From assembly GCF_000831645.3 (NCBI RefSeq), contig NZ_CP012559.1, forward strand, positions 682,001 through 746,000: a stretch of 64,000 nt of DNA. Reading direction: 5' to 3'. How positions within the stretch are numbered: the first letter of the stretch is position 1; each line of letters starts with the position of its first letter. The stretch comes from Companilactobacillus heilongjiangensis (GTDB taxonomy: Bacteria > Bacillota > Bacilli > Lactobacillales > Lactobacillaceae). Under the pieces are notes generated by a model that was not told the DNA's origin, ran no database searches, and was given only the letters and a program-made list of their open reading frames with translations. Position numbers and translations under genes: made by a program. Positions 1-7,471 of this stretch are shown here, piece by piece.

Positions 1-596
1 CTCCTGATACTGTCACAGTTACTGGTGCCGCCTCTGAGATTGAAAAGATCAACAAGGTTATCGTTAAACCAATTTTGCCAAAAGGAATAAAATCGACATT
101 TGATCAAGAAGTTTTAGTGCAAGCACTCGATAAAAATGGTAAAACTGTAAATGTTACGTTGGATCCACAAACGGTTCACGTAAAAATTCCAATTACTATT
201 CAAAGCAAACAAGTAACAATCAACTTGAAACAGTCAGGAAATTCTAATAACTCGAATTTCACATTTGAATCTGATGTGAAAAGCATCAGAATTTTCGGAA
301 CGCAAGATCAAATGGATGCGATTGATAATTCAATTGATGTGCCAGTTGATGTAAGTGATGTTACCGGAAATACCAAGAAGTCAATTGATTTAGGCGATGC
401 TTTGGGCGGTAAAGTGGCCTTTACGGATCCTGATAGCATTAGTGTGACAATCAATACTGGTTCGTCGAGTTCATCATCGAACAACACTAATAGCAGCAAT
501 GGTACTAATACGTCAACTAATGACAGTAGTACTAATAATAATTCGAGTTCGTCAAATAACGACTCGACTGAAGATAATAATAATAGCGAAGAATAA
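1..596 (+). CDS. cdaR: CdaR (YbbR-domain) regulator of diadenylate cyclase, C-terminal part
   Basis: Partial gene: the frame is open from base 3 at the window edge to the TAA at 594-596. The visible part carries one complete and one partial YbbR-type beta domain (for example the stretch TVTGAASEIEKINKVIV and later SIRIFGTQDQMDAIDNSIDV), followed by a low-complexity Ser/Asn/Thr tail of about 45 residues. CdaR proteins are membrane-anchored extracytoplasmic partners of the c-di-AMP synthase CdaA, and cdaA-cdaR-glmM is a conserved Firmicutes operon. The next gene here is glmM, 20 bases downstream, which fits exactly. The N-terminal membrane anchor lies outside the window. The Ser/Asn-rich tail is probably an unstructured wall-spanning extension. 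Confidence 0.9.
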   Translation, partial: PDTVTVTGAASEIEKINKVIVKPILPKGIKSTFDQEVLVQALDKNGKTVNVTLDPQTVHVKIPITIQSKQVTINLKQSGNSNNSNFTFESDVKSIRIFGTQDQMDAIDNSIDVPVDVSDVTGNTKKSIDLGDALGGKVAFTDPDSISVTINTGSSSSSSNNTNSSNGTNTSTNDSSTNNNSSSSNNDSTEDNNNSEE

Positions 597-616
597 TACG
601 CTGGGGGTAAGTTTTC

Positions 617-1969
617 ATGACAAAATATTTTGGAACAGACGGAGTAAGAGGTATTGCAAATAAGGAGTTAAGTCCTGAACTAGCATTTAAGCTAGGCCGT
701 TTCGGGGGTTACGTTCTAACACAACATTCAGAAAATAATGACTCACGTCCACGTGTTCTAGTTGCCAGAGATACACGTATTTCTGGTCAAATGTTGCAAT
801 CAAGTTTAATCTCAGGACTATTGTCTGTAGGTATTGAAGTGCTAGATCTTGATGTAATTACAACTCCAGCCGTTGCTTATTTAATACGTGCCGTTTCAGC
901 TGATGCCGGAATTATGATTTCTGCATCACACAATCCTGCTGAAGATAACGGAATTAAGTTCTTTGGTTCAGATGGTTACAAATTGCCAGATGACGTTGAA
1001 GATGAAATTGAAGAATTATTGGATGCCAAAGAAGATACTTTGCCAAGACCATCTGCTGAAGGTTTAGGTAGCGTTTCAGACTATCCAGAAGGTGCTCAAA
1101 AGTATCTCCAATTCTTGAAACAAACATTGTCAGATGATCTAAGTGGTATGAAGATTGTTTTGGATACAGCCAATGGTTCAACAAGTCGTTTAGCAAGCAC
1201 ATTGTTTGCTGACTTGGGCGTTGACTTCGAAATCATGGCCTCACATCCAGATGGAATCAACATCAACAAAAACGTTGGTTCAACACATCCAGAAGAATTA
1301 GCAAGACGTGTTAAAGAATCAGATGCCGTTGCTGGATTAGCTTTTGATGGTGATGGAGACCGTTGTATCGCCGTTGATGCTGATGGTAATATTGTTGATG
1401 GTGACAAGATTATGTTCATCCTCGGTAAGTATTTGCACGATGGTGGCCGTTTAAAGAAAGACACAATCGTAACAACAGTTATGAGTAACCTCGGTTTGTA
1501 CAAAGCTATCGAAGCTAATGGCATGAAGTCAGTTCAAACAGCCGTTGGTGACCGTCACGTTGTTGAAGAGATCCGTGCCAACAATTACAACATCGGTGGA
1601 GAACAATCAGGACACGTTGTCTTGTATGAGTACATGAATACAGGAGACGGAATGTTAACAGGAATCCACTTGTTGCACGTCATGAAAGAAACAGGCAAGA
1701 CCCTAGCAGAATTAGGTGCACCTGTTAAGATTTATCCACAAAAGCTAGTTAACGTTCCCGTAGCAGACAAAAACTCATGGGATCAACACCAACCAATCCT
1801 TGATTCAATCAAAGCAGTTGAAGATGAAATGGATGGCGATGGCCGTGTGTTAGTACGTCCTAGTGGTACACAAGCATTGTTGAGAGTTATGTGTGAAGCA
1901 CCTACAGAAGAAAAAGTTAATGAATATTGTGATCAGATTGTGGAAGTTGTTAAGAGTGAATTAAATTAG
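617..1969 (+). CDS. glmM: Phosphoglucosamine mutase GlmM
   Basis: Converts glucosamine-6-phosphate to glucosamine-1-phosphate, the cytoplasmic step towards UDP-GlcNAc for peptidoglycan. At 450 residues it has the usual family length. The N-terminal motif [10 protein letters not shown], the active-site loop ISASHNP (phospho-serine about residue 104), the metal loop DGDGDR (244-249), the sugar-binding GEQSGH and the C-terminal phosphate loop RPSGTQ are all present. The ATG follows GGGGGTAAG (RBS at about 602-609). It is last in the cdaA-cdaR-glmM operon. A family A repeat starts at the base after the stop codon and a terminator follows at 2293-2338. Call is secure. Confidence 0.98.
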   Translation: MTKYFGTDGVRGIANKELSPELAFKLGRFGGYVLTQHSENNDSRPRVLVARDTRISGQMLQSSLISGLLSVGIEVLDLDVITTPAVAYLIRAVSADAGIMISASHNPAEDNGIKFFGSDGYKLPDDVEDEIEELLDAKEDTLPRPSAEGLGSVSDYPEGAQKYLQFLKQTLSDDLSGMKIVLDTANGSTSRLASTLFADLGVDFEIMASHPDGININKNVGSTHPEELARRVKESDAVAGLAFDGDGDRCIAVDADGNIVDGDKIMFILGKYLHDGGRLKKDTIVTTVMSNLGLYKAIEANGMKSVQTAVGDRHVVEEIRANNYNIGGEQSGHVVLYEYMNTGDGMLTGIHLLHVMKETGKTLAELGAPVKIYPQKLVNVPVADKNSWDQHQPILDSIKAVEDEMDGDGRVLVRPSGTQALLRVMCEAPTEEKVNEYCDQIVEVVKSELN

Positions 1970-2231
1970 AGAGTGGAGACAGGGCGGTCAGCTCCCGAGC
2001 ATTTTCGCGACTTTGTGAATTACACGCTGGTTTTGCGTGTGATTTACAAAGTTGTGAAAAGCGGAAGGAGTTGCCCTGTCGGAACTCGTTTTGGTGAGAG
2101 AGCGGAACAAGGGCGGTTAGCTCCTGAGCATTTTCGTAGTTTTGTGAATTACGCGCCGAACTTGCGTGTGATTTACAAAATTATGAAAAGCGGAGGGAGT
2201 TGCCCTTGTGTAGCTCGTTTTAGAGCCACTG
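1970..2231 (+). repeat. Family A intergenic element, tandem double copy, directly after glmM
   Basis: Two diverged units of about 115 bp (about 1978-2092 and 2103-2216) lie inside a short outer inverted repeat (AGTGG at 1972-1976 against CCACT near 2226-2230). Each unit has an outer stem (ACAGGGC with GCCCTGT in the first, CAAGGGC with GCCCTTG in the second), an inner palindrome around GTGAATTAC / GTGATTTAC, and the conserved tail AAAGCGGA. The outer stem bases differ between units but still pair. A third copy of this family follows adhE at 23017-23149, also starting with TAGAGAGTGGA at the stop codon. An open frame across the region is an artefact of the repeat. Confidence 0.8.
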
Positions 2232-2292
2232 CCTATATAAAAAAGGGCTTTTCAATACCCCCAATAAGCACAACTTCAAAAATAAGAAAATC

Positions 2293-2338
2293 AAAAATAG
2301 AGATTGAGGAAAAATAATCCTTCAATCTCTATTTTTTT
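2293..2338 (+). terminator. Intrinsic terminator of the cdaR-glmM transcript
   Basis: Inverted repeat AAATAGAGATTGAGGA / TCCTTCAATCTCTATTT with a short AAAAATAA loop, followed by a T run. It lies about 60 bases after the family A element, so that element would be in the 3' UTR of the glmM message. Confidence 0.9.
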
Positions 2339-2386
2339 GATCTTTTTTATCATCCACACATTAAATTCCCGATTAATTCAAAAAAA

Positions 2387-2561
2387 CTAGCCAGAGCCGA
2401 ACAGTGATGGAGCCCGCAGTAGGAGTAGAGTTAGAGCTTTAGCTCTTACTCTACTGACGTATTTTGAGATTCGTGCTTTTTGCGAAGCTCAACATCGAGG
2501 CGCGAGACCTTGGCTCGCACCGGTCTACTGCAGGCGGAATCACAGTTCGGTTCTGGCGGCC
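2387..2561 (+). repeat. Family B structured intergenic element, copy B1
   Basis: Starts at CTAGCCAGAG and ends at TTCTGGCGGC. The ends pair (GCCAGAgCCGAAC with GTTCGGtTCTGGC). Inside are a hairpin AGTAGAGT...ACTCTACT capped by TTAGAGCTTTAGCTCTTA, a hairpin around TTGAGATTCG...CGAAGCTCAA, and the core hairpin GCGAG-ACCTTGG-CTCGC followed by ACCGGTC. The same order of parts occurs in B2 (4653-4834, inverted), B3 (4971-5113), B4 (18111-18290) and B7 (61308-61486); B5 and B6 are reduced forms. It lies between the glmM terminator and the glmS promoter. Confidence 0.85.
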
Positions 2562-2580
2562 CGAAACAAATGGCCTATAC

Positions 2581-2746
2581 ATATATACCATATAGACAAT
2601 ATCGGTACATACCAACCGTACCAATTTTTGAAAATATTAAACTTTTCTTGACAAAAAACCATTTGATTAGTATTCTAGGCATTGTCGCAAGATGATAAAA
2701 CATAAGAAATGAACTATACCATTAAAAATAAAAGAACTATACCAAT
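2581..2746 (+). promoter_or_regulatory. glmS promoter and repeated TATACCA operator-like sites
   Basis: A strong sigma-A promoter is visible: TTGACA (2648-2653), a 17-base spacer, TATTCT (2671-2676). Downstream in the leader is a direct repeat GAACTATACCAWTA at 2711-2723 and 2734-2746, 23 bases apart. Upstream lie further similar half-sites (ATACCATATAGACA at 2585, CGGTACATACCAAC at 2603, CCGTACCAATT at 2615). These resemble TGGTATA/TATACCA operators of NagR/DasR-type GntR-HutC regulators of amino-sugar genes. I see no glmS ribozyme. Operator assignment is inference; the promoter is clear. Confidence 0.5.
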
Positions 2747-2767
2747 ACAAGAAAGGCATTGATTAAT

Positions 2768-4579
2768 ATGTGTGGAATTGTTGGAGTTATTGGAAATAAT
2801 AAAACTACTGATATTTTATTGAACGGATTAGAGAAGCTTGAGTATCGTGGCTATGATTCAGCCGGGATTTACGTTAACAACCAAGACGGCAAAGATTACT
2901 TGGTTAAAGAAGTTGGTAAGATTAGTAAATTGGAAAATGCTGTGACAGACGATGTTCAAGGCCTTGTCGGTATTGGACATACAAGATGGGCTACTCATGG
3001 AACACCAACCATCGAAAATGCTCACCCTCATTTTTCAGAAGATAACCGTTTCTACCTCGTACATAACGGTGTCCTAACAAACTTTGAAGAACTCAAAACT
3101 AAATACTTGTCAGATGTTAACTTTAGCAGTCAAACCGATACTGAAGTTGCTGTTCAATTAGTTGATCACTTTGCAAAAGAAGGACTTGATGGTGAGGCTG
3201 CTTTTAGAAAAGCACTTAGCTTGATTGAAGGTTCATACGCTTTTGCAATGGTCGACAAGGAACAACCTGACCGTATCTTCGTTGCTAAAAATAAGAGTCC
3301 ACTATTGATTGGCTTGGGCGATGGCTTCAATGTTATCTGTTCCGATGCTATGGCTATGCTTGATCAAACTCATCAATTTGTTGAAATTCAAGATGGTGAA
3401 GTTGTTATCCTTAAAAAAGGTTCTGTTGAAATCAGTAAGCTTGATGGTACTCCAGTTAAGAGAGATTCTTACACAGTTGATCTTGATGCTAGCGATATCT
3501 CTAAGGGTACTTATGAACACTACATGCTCAAGGAAATTGACGAACAACCAAATGTTATGAGAAAGATTTCTCAAAATTATCTCAATGATGATGGCAGTAT
3601 GAACATTGAACCTGCTTTGTTGGAAGAAATGAAGAAAGCTGACCGTTTGTACATTGTCGCCGCTGGAACTAGTTATCACGCCGGTTTAGTTGGTCAAAAT
3701 ATTTTTGAACAAGTTGCTGATGTGCCAGTTGATGTTGAGCTTGGTAGTGAATTCGGTTATCACATGCCTAAGTTATCTAAGCACCCATTCTTCATTTTCC
3801 TATCACAAAGTGGTGAAACTGCCGATAGTCGTCAAGTGCTTGTTAAAGTTAACGAATTGAAGTTACCAAGTTTGACGATGACTAACGTGCCAAATTCAAC
3901 ACTTTCACGTGAAGCAACATTTACAATGGAATTGCTTGCTGGACCTGAAATTGCGGTTGCCTCAACTAAAGCTTATACAGCTCAGATCGCCGTTGAAGCA
4001 GTTTTGGCAAAAGCATTGGGAATGGCTAAAGGACTTGATGATGCTAAGAAATTCGACGTTAAGAAGCAATTAGCTTTAGCAGCTAACGGTATTCAAACAA
4101 TCGTTGATGAAAAAGAAACAATCAAGAAATTGACAGCTGACTTCCTAACAGATCAAAAAGACGCTTTCTACATTGGCCGTGGTATTGATTATGCCTTATC
4201 ACTTGAAGCCGCTTTGAAGTTGAAAGAAATTTCATACATTCACGCTGAAGGATTCGCTGCTGGTGAGTTGAAGCACGGAACAATCGCCTTGATCGAACAA
4301 AATACTCCAGTTATTGCCTATGTCAATGATGGTGTTGGTGCCAGTCATACACGCGGTAATATCCAAGAAGTTAAAGCTCGTGGAGCTCATGTGCTTGTAA
4401 TTGCCAGTCAAAAATACGCTGAAGCTGGGGATCAAATTATTATCCCTGAAATTGACGAATTAATTTCACCAATTATCAGTGTTGTACCTGCTCAACTCAT
4501 TGCTTACTATGCAAGTTTGGCTCGTGGCAATGATGTCGACAAACCTCGTAATCTTGCCAAAAGTGTTACGGTAGAGTAG
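2768..4579 (+). CDS. glmS: Glutamine-fructose-6-phosphate aminotransferase GlmS
   Basis: Makes glucosamine-6-phosphate from fructose-6-phosphate and glutamine, feeding GlmM. The start is set at ATG 2768 rather than the upstream TTG at 2759, because the N-terminal cysteine nucleophile must follow the initiator Met (MCGIVGVIG) and AGAAAGG at 2750-2756 is well spaced for it. The glutaminase domain (about 1-220) shows the family motifs YRGYDSAG, GHTRWATHG and HPH. Two SIS isomerase domains follow, with SQSGETADSRQ and the C-terminal KPRNLAKSVTVE. Length 603 residues is normal. It is monocistronic, with its own promoter and a terminator at 4605-4634. Confidence 0.98.
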   Translation: MCGIVGVIGNNKTTDILLNGLEKLEYRGYDSAGIYVNNQDGKDYLVKEVGKISKLENAVTDDVQGLVGIGHTRWATHGTPTIENAHPHFSEDNRFYLVHNGVLTNFEELKTKYLSDVNFSSQTDTEVAVQLVDHFAKEGLDGEAAFRKALSLIEGSYAFAMVDKEQPDRIFVAKNKSPLLIGLGDGFNVICSDAMAMLDQTHQFVEIQDGEVVILKKGSVEISKLDGTPVKRDSYTVDLDASDISKGTYEHYMLKEIDEQPNVMRKISQNYLNDDGSMNIEPALLEEMKKADRLYIVAAGTSYHAGLVGQNIFEQVADVPVDVELGSEFGYHMPKLSKHPFFIFLSQSGETADSRQVLVKVNELKLPSLTMTNVPNSTLSREATFTMELLAGPEIAVASTKAYTAQIAVEAVLAKALGMAKGLDDAKKFDVKKQLALAANGIQTIVDEKETIKKLTADFLTDQKDAFYIGRGIDYALSLEAALKLKEISYIHAEGFAAGELKHGTIALIEQNTPVIAYVNDGVGASHTRGNIQEVKARGAHVLVIASQKYAEAGDQIIIPEIDELISPIISVVPAQLIAYYASLARGNDVDKPRNLAKSVTVE

Positions 4580-4604
4580 TCTAATTTAATAGAAAATGTT
4601 AATG

Positions 4605-4634
4605 ATAGCTTCCAATATGGAGGCTATTTTTTTG
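4605..4634 (+). terminator. Intrinsic terminator of glmS
   Basis: Stem ATAGCTTCC / GGAGGCTAT with an AATAT loop, followed by seven T residues. Confidence 0.92.
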
Positions 4635-4652
4635 TTTTGGGTTTGGGGGAAC

Positions 4653-4834
4653 TGCCGCCTGTGGGTGCCATACGATGTAGCCTGCTATGAGGACCGACTT
4701 GAGCCAAGGTCTCAAGTCTCGCTTTGAAGCCTTGCCATAGGTTCGGCAAGTCTCCAAAGTCGCCCTGTGGTGTAAGAGCTAAAGCTCTAACGCCACCTCC
4801 ATAGCTGTCTACATCGATGGCACCCACAGGCTAG
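4653..4834 (-). repeat. Family B structured intergenic element, copy B2 (inverted)
   Basis: Read on the minus strand it begins CTAGCCTGTGGGTGCCAT and ends ATGGCACCCACAGGCGGC, a long paired outer stem of its own sequence. Inside, in family order, are GGTGGCGTTAGAGCTTTAGC / TCTTACACCAC, the GACTTGCCG...CGGCAAGTC-type region around 4735-4755, and the core ACTTGAG-ACCTTGG-CTCAAGT followed by CGGTCC. The core stem differs from B1 (GCGAG/CTCGC) yet keeps pairing. It is the only copy in the minus orientation relative to the neighbouring genes. Confidence 0.85.
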
Positions 4835-4888
4835 ATTGTTTTTGGATTGGATATGTTATCTCGCTTATTTGCATATTTAATTCAAAAC

Positions 4889-4928
4889 CAAAAAACAAAC
4901 AGACCTTTATCATAGGTTGATAGAGGTC
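4889..4928 (-). terminator. Possible minus-strand terminator between two B elements
   Basis: Inverted repeat GACCTTTATCA / TGATAGAGGTC. On the minus strand it is followed by TTTGTTTTTTGG, so it could end transcription running leftward. No minus-strand gene is nearby, so its use is unclear. The remaining bases of 4835-4970 are AT-rich with no other feature seen. Confidence 0.4.
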
Positions 4929-4970
4929 AATAATGTAGAATATTTAGTTGTATTAATTTTGAGAGATAAA

Positions 4971-5113
4971 CTAGTCGGAAGAAATGAGAGTTTCACCCGC
5001 TGTGGGTGTGGCGTTATGGCTTCAGCCATTACACCACCGGGCGTGTTTGAAGACCGCACTTTGGCTCGAGCCGGTCCGCATAGCAGGTGAAAACTCTCAT
5101 TTCTGGAGACGGC
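4971..5113 (+). repeat. Family B structured intergenic element, copy B3
   Basis: CTAGTCGGA...GGAGACGGC ends, outer stem AAGAAATGAGAGTT with AACTCTCATTTCT, then GGTGTGGCG-TTATGGCTTCAGCCATTA-CACCACC as the second hairpin and the GACCGCACTTTGGCTCG / AGCCGGTCC core. It lacks the third hairpin present in B1, B2, B4 and B7. Its right end is 21 bases before the ATG of the permease gene, so it either holds that gene's promoter or lies in its 5' UTR. Confidence 0.85.
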
Positions 5114-5134
5114 AAACAATAGATTGGTGGTTTT

Positions 5135-6730
5135 ATGAGGGATAAAAAGTTAAATCTGTTCTCAACTGTGATGTTTGGCCTTAGTGCCATTATTGGTTCA
5201 GGATGGATGTTTGGTTCCAGTCAGGCTGCTAAGATTGCTGGTCCAGCTGCAATTGTGGCTTGGATTTTAGGGGCGATTTTGGTAGCGATGATTGCGATGG
5301 TTTACGTTGAAATTGGAACGATGTTTCCTGAAGATGGGGCGATGAGTCGCTTTACAATGTATACTCATGGTTCACTGTTAGGACACATTTTTTCATGGGC
5401 CAATTGGCTTTCACTGTTGGCAATTTTACCGATTGAGGCGGTGGCATCCACACAGTACATGAGTACTTGGCCTTGGAAATGGGCACAGTGGACGCATGGT
5501 TTTATGAAAAATGGTCAGTTGTCTTTCAGCGGTATTCTTATGGCAACGGTTTTAATCTTAGTTTTTACGTTGATAAATTATTGGTCAGTTACGATTATGG
5601 CCAAATTTAATAATTTCATTTCAGTTTTCAAAATTGCGGTACCAATTATTACAATGATTTTGTTAGTTTCAGCCCATTTTGATTTAAATAATATGGGGAC
5701 AACGATTCATCAGTTTATGCCGAATGGAACGTCATCAATTTTCGTAGCCATTGGTAGTGCAGGAATTATTTATTCGTACGTGGCTTTTCAAACGGTAATT
5801 AATTTAGGTAATGATATTATCAAACCGGCGGTTAATATTCGCCGCGGAATTATTTATTCGTTGTTAATAAGTGCTCTGATTTATATTACTTTACAAATTG
5901 TCTTCATTGGAGCTTTGCCAAAATCGATCGTCAGCAGTGGTTGGTCACAGATTAGTTTCAACTCACCATTTGCGGATCTGGCAATTCTCTTAAATGTGTA
6001 TTGGTTATCAACTTTGATTTACTTCACAGCGTTTATTTCACCAATTGGAAGTGGGATAGCTTTTTCAGCTTCAGCAAGTAAATCATTGTCTTCAATGCCT
6101 AAGAATAAACATTTACCTAAAATTTTGAGTAACACGAATAATAATTACAGCACGCCAAGAATTGCCTTAATGGTCGATTTCTTGGTCAGTGTGATTTTGA
6201 TTTTGTTGTTTAAAAATTGGGCATTATTGTCACGAGTTGTTGCAGCGTCAACGTTGATTTCGTTATTGTCGGGTCCAGTCGTTGCTGGTAGTTTGCGTAA
6301 AATGGGACCAAATTTCAAACGTCCAACGAAGATTCGAGGGATGAGATTATTGGCTCCATTGGTTTTCGATTTAATTAGTTTGGCAATTTACTGGTCAATG
6401 TTTCCAACGACTGTCGAAGTTATCGTGATTATTATTGTGGGGTTGCCCATTTACTTTGTTTACGATTTTCGTCGTGGATTTAAAGAGTTCAAACAGAAGT
6501 TTTATGCAAGTCTTTGGCTGATTGTTCATTTGGTTGGTCTATCAGTTATTTCGTGGATTGGTAGCAGTCATTTTGGTGGGATCAATACGATTCAATATCC
6601 TTGGGATTTTCTCGTGATTATGATATTTTCAACCGTAATTTATTATTGGGCAATTAATTCCTCCTATCATTCGGGCTATTTTGACGATGCCAAGAGACTT
6701 AATTCAACCGTGAATTGGGATGAAAAATAA
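5135..6730 (+). CDS. APC-superfamily amino-acid permease
   Basis: An integral membrane protein of 531 residues, predicted by eye to have about 12-14 membrane helices. The N-terminal region FGLSAIIGSGWMFGSSQAA carries the APC signature (the GSG break in helix 1), and AGPAAIVAWILG and PEDGAMSRF follow as in amino-acid:proton symporters of the YbxG/AspT-like permease group. The substrate cannot be told from sequence. The ATG at 5135 is preceded by GGTGG at 5126-5130. The stop codon overlaps the next start by one base, so it is co-transcribed with the VanZ-like gene. A family B element lies immediately upstream. Confidence 0.9.
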   Translation: MRDKKLNLFSTVMFGLSAIIGSGWMFGSSQAAKIAGPAAIVAWILGAILVAMIAMVYVEIGTMFPEDGAMSRFTMYTHGSLLGHIFSWANWLSLLAILPIEAVASTQYMSTWPWKWAQWTHGFMKNGQLSFSGILMATVLILVFTLINYWSVTIMAKFNNFISVFKIAVPIITMILLVSAHFDLNNMGTTIHQFMPNGTSSIFVAIGSAGIIYSYVAFQTVINLGNDIIKPAVNIRRGIIYSLLISALIYITLQIVFIGALPKSIVSSGWSQISFNSPFADLAILLNVYWLSTLIYFTAFISPIGSGIAFSASASKSLSSMPKNKHLPKILSNTNNNYSTPRIALMVDFLVSVILILLFKNWALLSRVVAASTLISLLSGPVVAGSLRKMGPNFKRPTKIRGMRLLAPLVFDLISLAIYWSMFPTTVEVIVIIIVGLPIYFVYDFRRGFKEFKQKFYASLWLIVHLVGLSVISWIGSSHFGGINTIQYPWDFLVIMIFSTVIYYWAINSSYHSGYFDDAKRLNSTVNWDEK

Positions 6731-7248
6731 TGGATAAGTTAAAGAAAAATGAAAAGTGGTTCTGGGGTGGCGTAGTTTTGATTGAACTGATTTTGTTTTA
6801 CAGTTCGTCTATGACTTACAAACAACAAACTTCAGTACCATTTCTAGAAAAATATGTGCATGGCAAACCGCTTAAGAGTAGCTTGAGTCAGATTCATTTT
6901 AATTATGGTGGTAAGGAACAGTCGATTGCGAATGATGGCTATTATCACTTTGTGGAGTTTTTTATTCGTAAAGGAGCTCATTTTGGTACGTATTTAATTT
7001 TGGCGGTATTTCTTTGTTTAGCACTTTATACGTATTTCAAAAAAAATCATTTTTTAAATGTATTTGTTCCATGGTTAATGACAACTGGTCTAGCAGCTTT
7101 CGATGAATTTCATCAAGGATTGACTGGTGGACGGACACCTTCAGTGACAGATGTCATACTGGATAGTGCTGGAGCGCTTACAGGTGCCTTGATTGTGGTG
7201 ATTATTACGTATTTTGTCATAAGACATAAAAATGTGAAAAAAGTTTGA
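6730..7248 (+). CDS. VanZ-family membrane protein
   Basis: 172 residues. After an N-terminal helix, the VanZ-type core shows KGAHFGTYLILAVFL and the motif DEFHQGLTGGRTPSVTDVIL (D-E-x-x-Q and the R/S-x-x-D-V-xx-D signature), followed by a last helix. VanZ-like proteins are small membrane proteins, some linked to lipoglycopeptide tolerance; most have no known function, and resistance should not be assumed. The ATG overlaps the permease stop (ATAATGG), implying translational coupling. A terminator follows at 7296-7322. Confidence 0.88.
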   Translation: MDKLKKNEKWFWGGVVLIELILFYSSSMTYKQQTSVPFLEKYVHGKPLKSSLSQIHFNYGGKEQSIANDGYYHFVEFFIRKGAHFGTYLILAVFLCLALYTYFKKNHFLNVFVPWLMTTGLAAFDEFHQGLTGGRTPSVTDVILDSAGALTGALIVVIITYFVIRHKNVKKV

Positions 7249-7295
7249 ATTTGTTATTGAAAAATGAGTCATTTTTTTAAAAATCTGCTTGTCAA

Positions 7296-7322
7296 AGTCG
7301 ACCTAAATGGTCGGCTTTTTTG
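7296..7322 (+). terminator. Intrinsic terminator of the permease-VanZ operon
   Basis: Stem AGTCGACC / GGTCGGCT with a TAAAT loop, then a T run. The rest of the 7249-7471 gap holds an AT-rich stretch with TATAGTATAC (a possible -10) and a GAGATG / CATCTC inverted repeat in the leader of the next gene. Confidence 0.88.
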
Positions 7323-7471
7323 CTATATTGTTTAGTCATTCTTTTTTATGAGCCTGCCGCATAGACACCATGTGCTAAATATTTAAAAAATAATAAGAAA
7401 TGTTATAGTATACGGTTGAGATGTTTAGACAGGTTCGGAGAAATTTCATCTCAATAGGACGGTTTATTATT

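Noticed and set aside
1973-2317. Open frame of 114 codons after glmM
   Set aside because: It runs through the tandem family A repeat, and its two halves repeat because the DNA does; no RBS.
2480-2695. Open frame of 71 codons before glmS
   Set aside because: Covers part of B1 and the glmS promoter; no RBS or protein-like features.
4624-5119. Minus-strand open frames in the B2/B3 region
   Set aside because: They lie in structured repeats with no RBS and read through palindromes.
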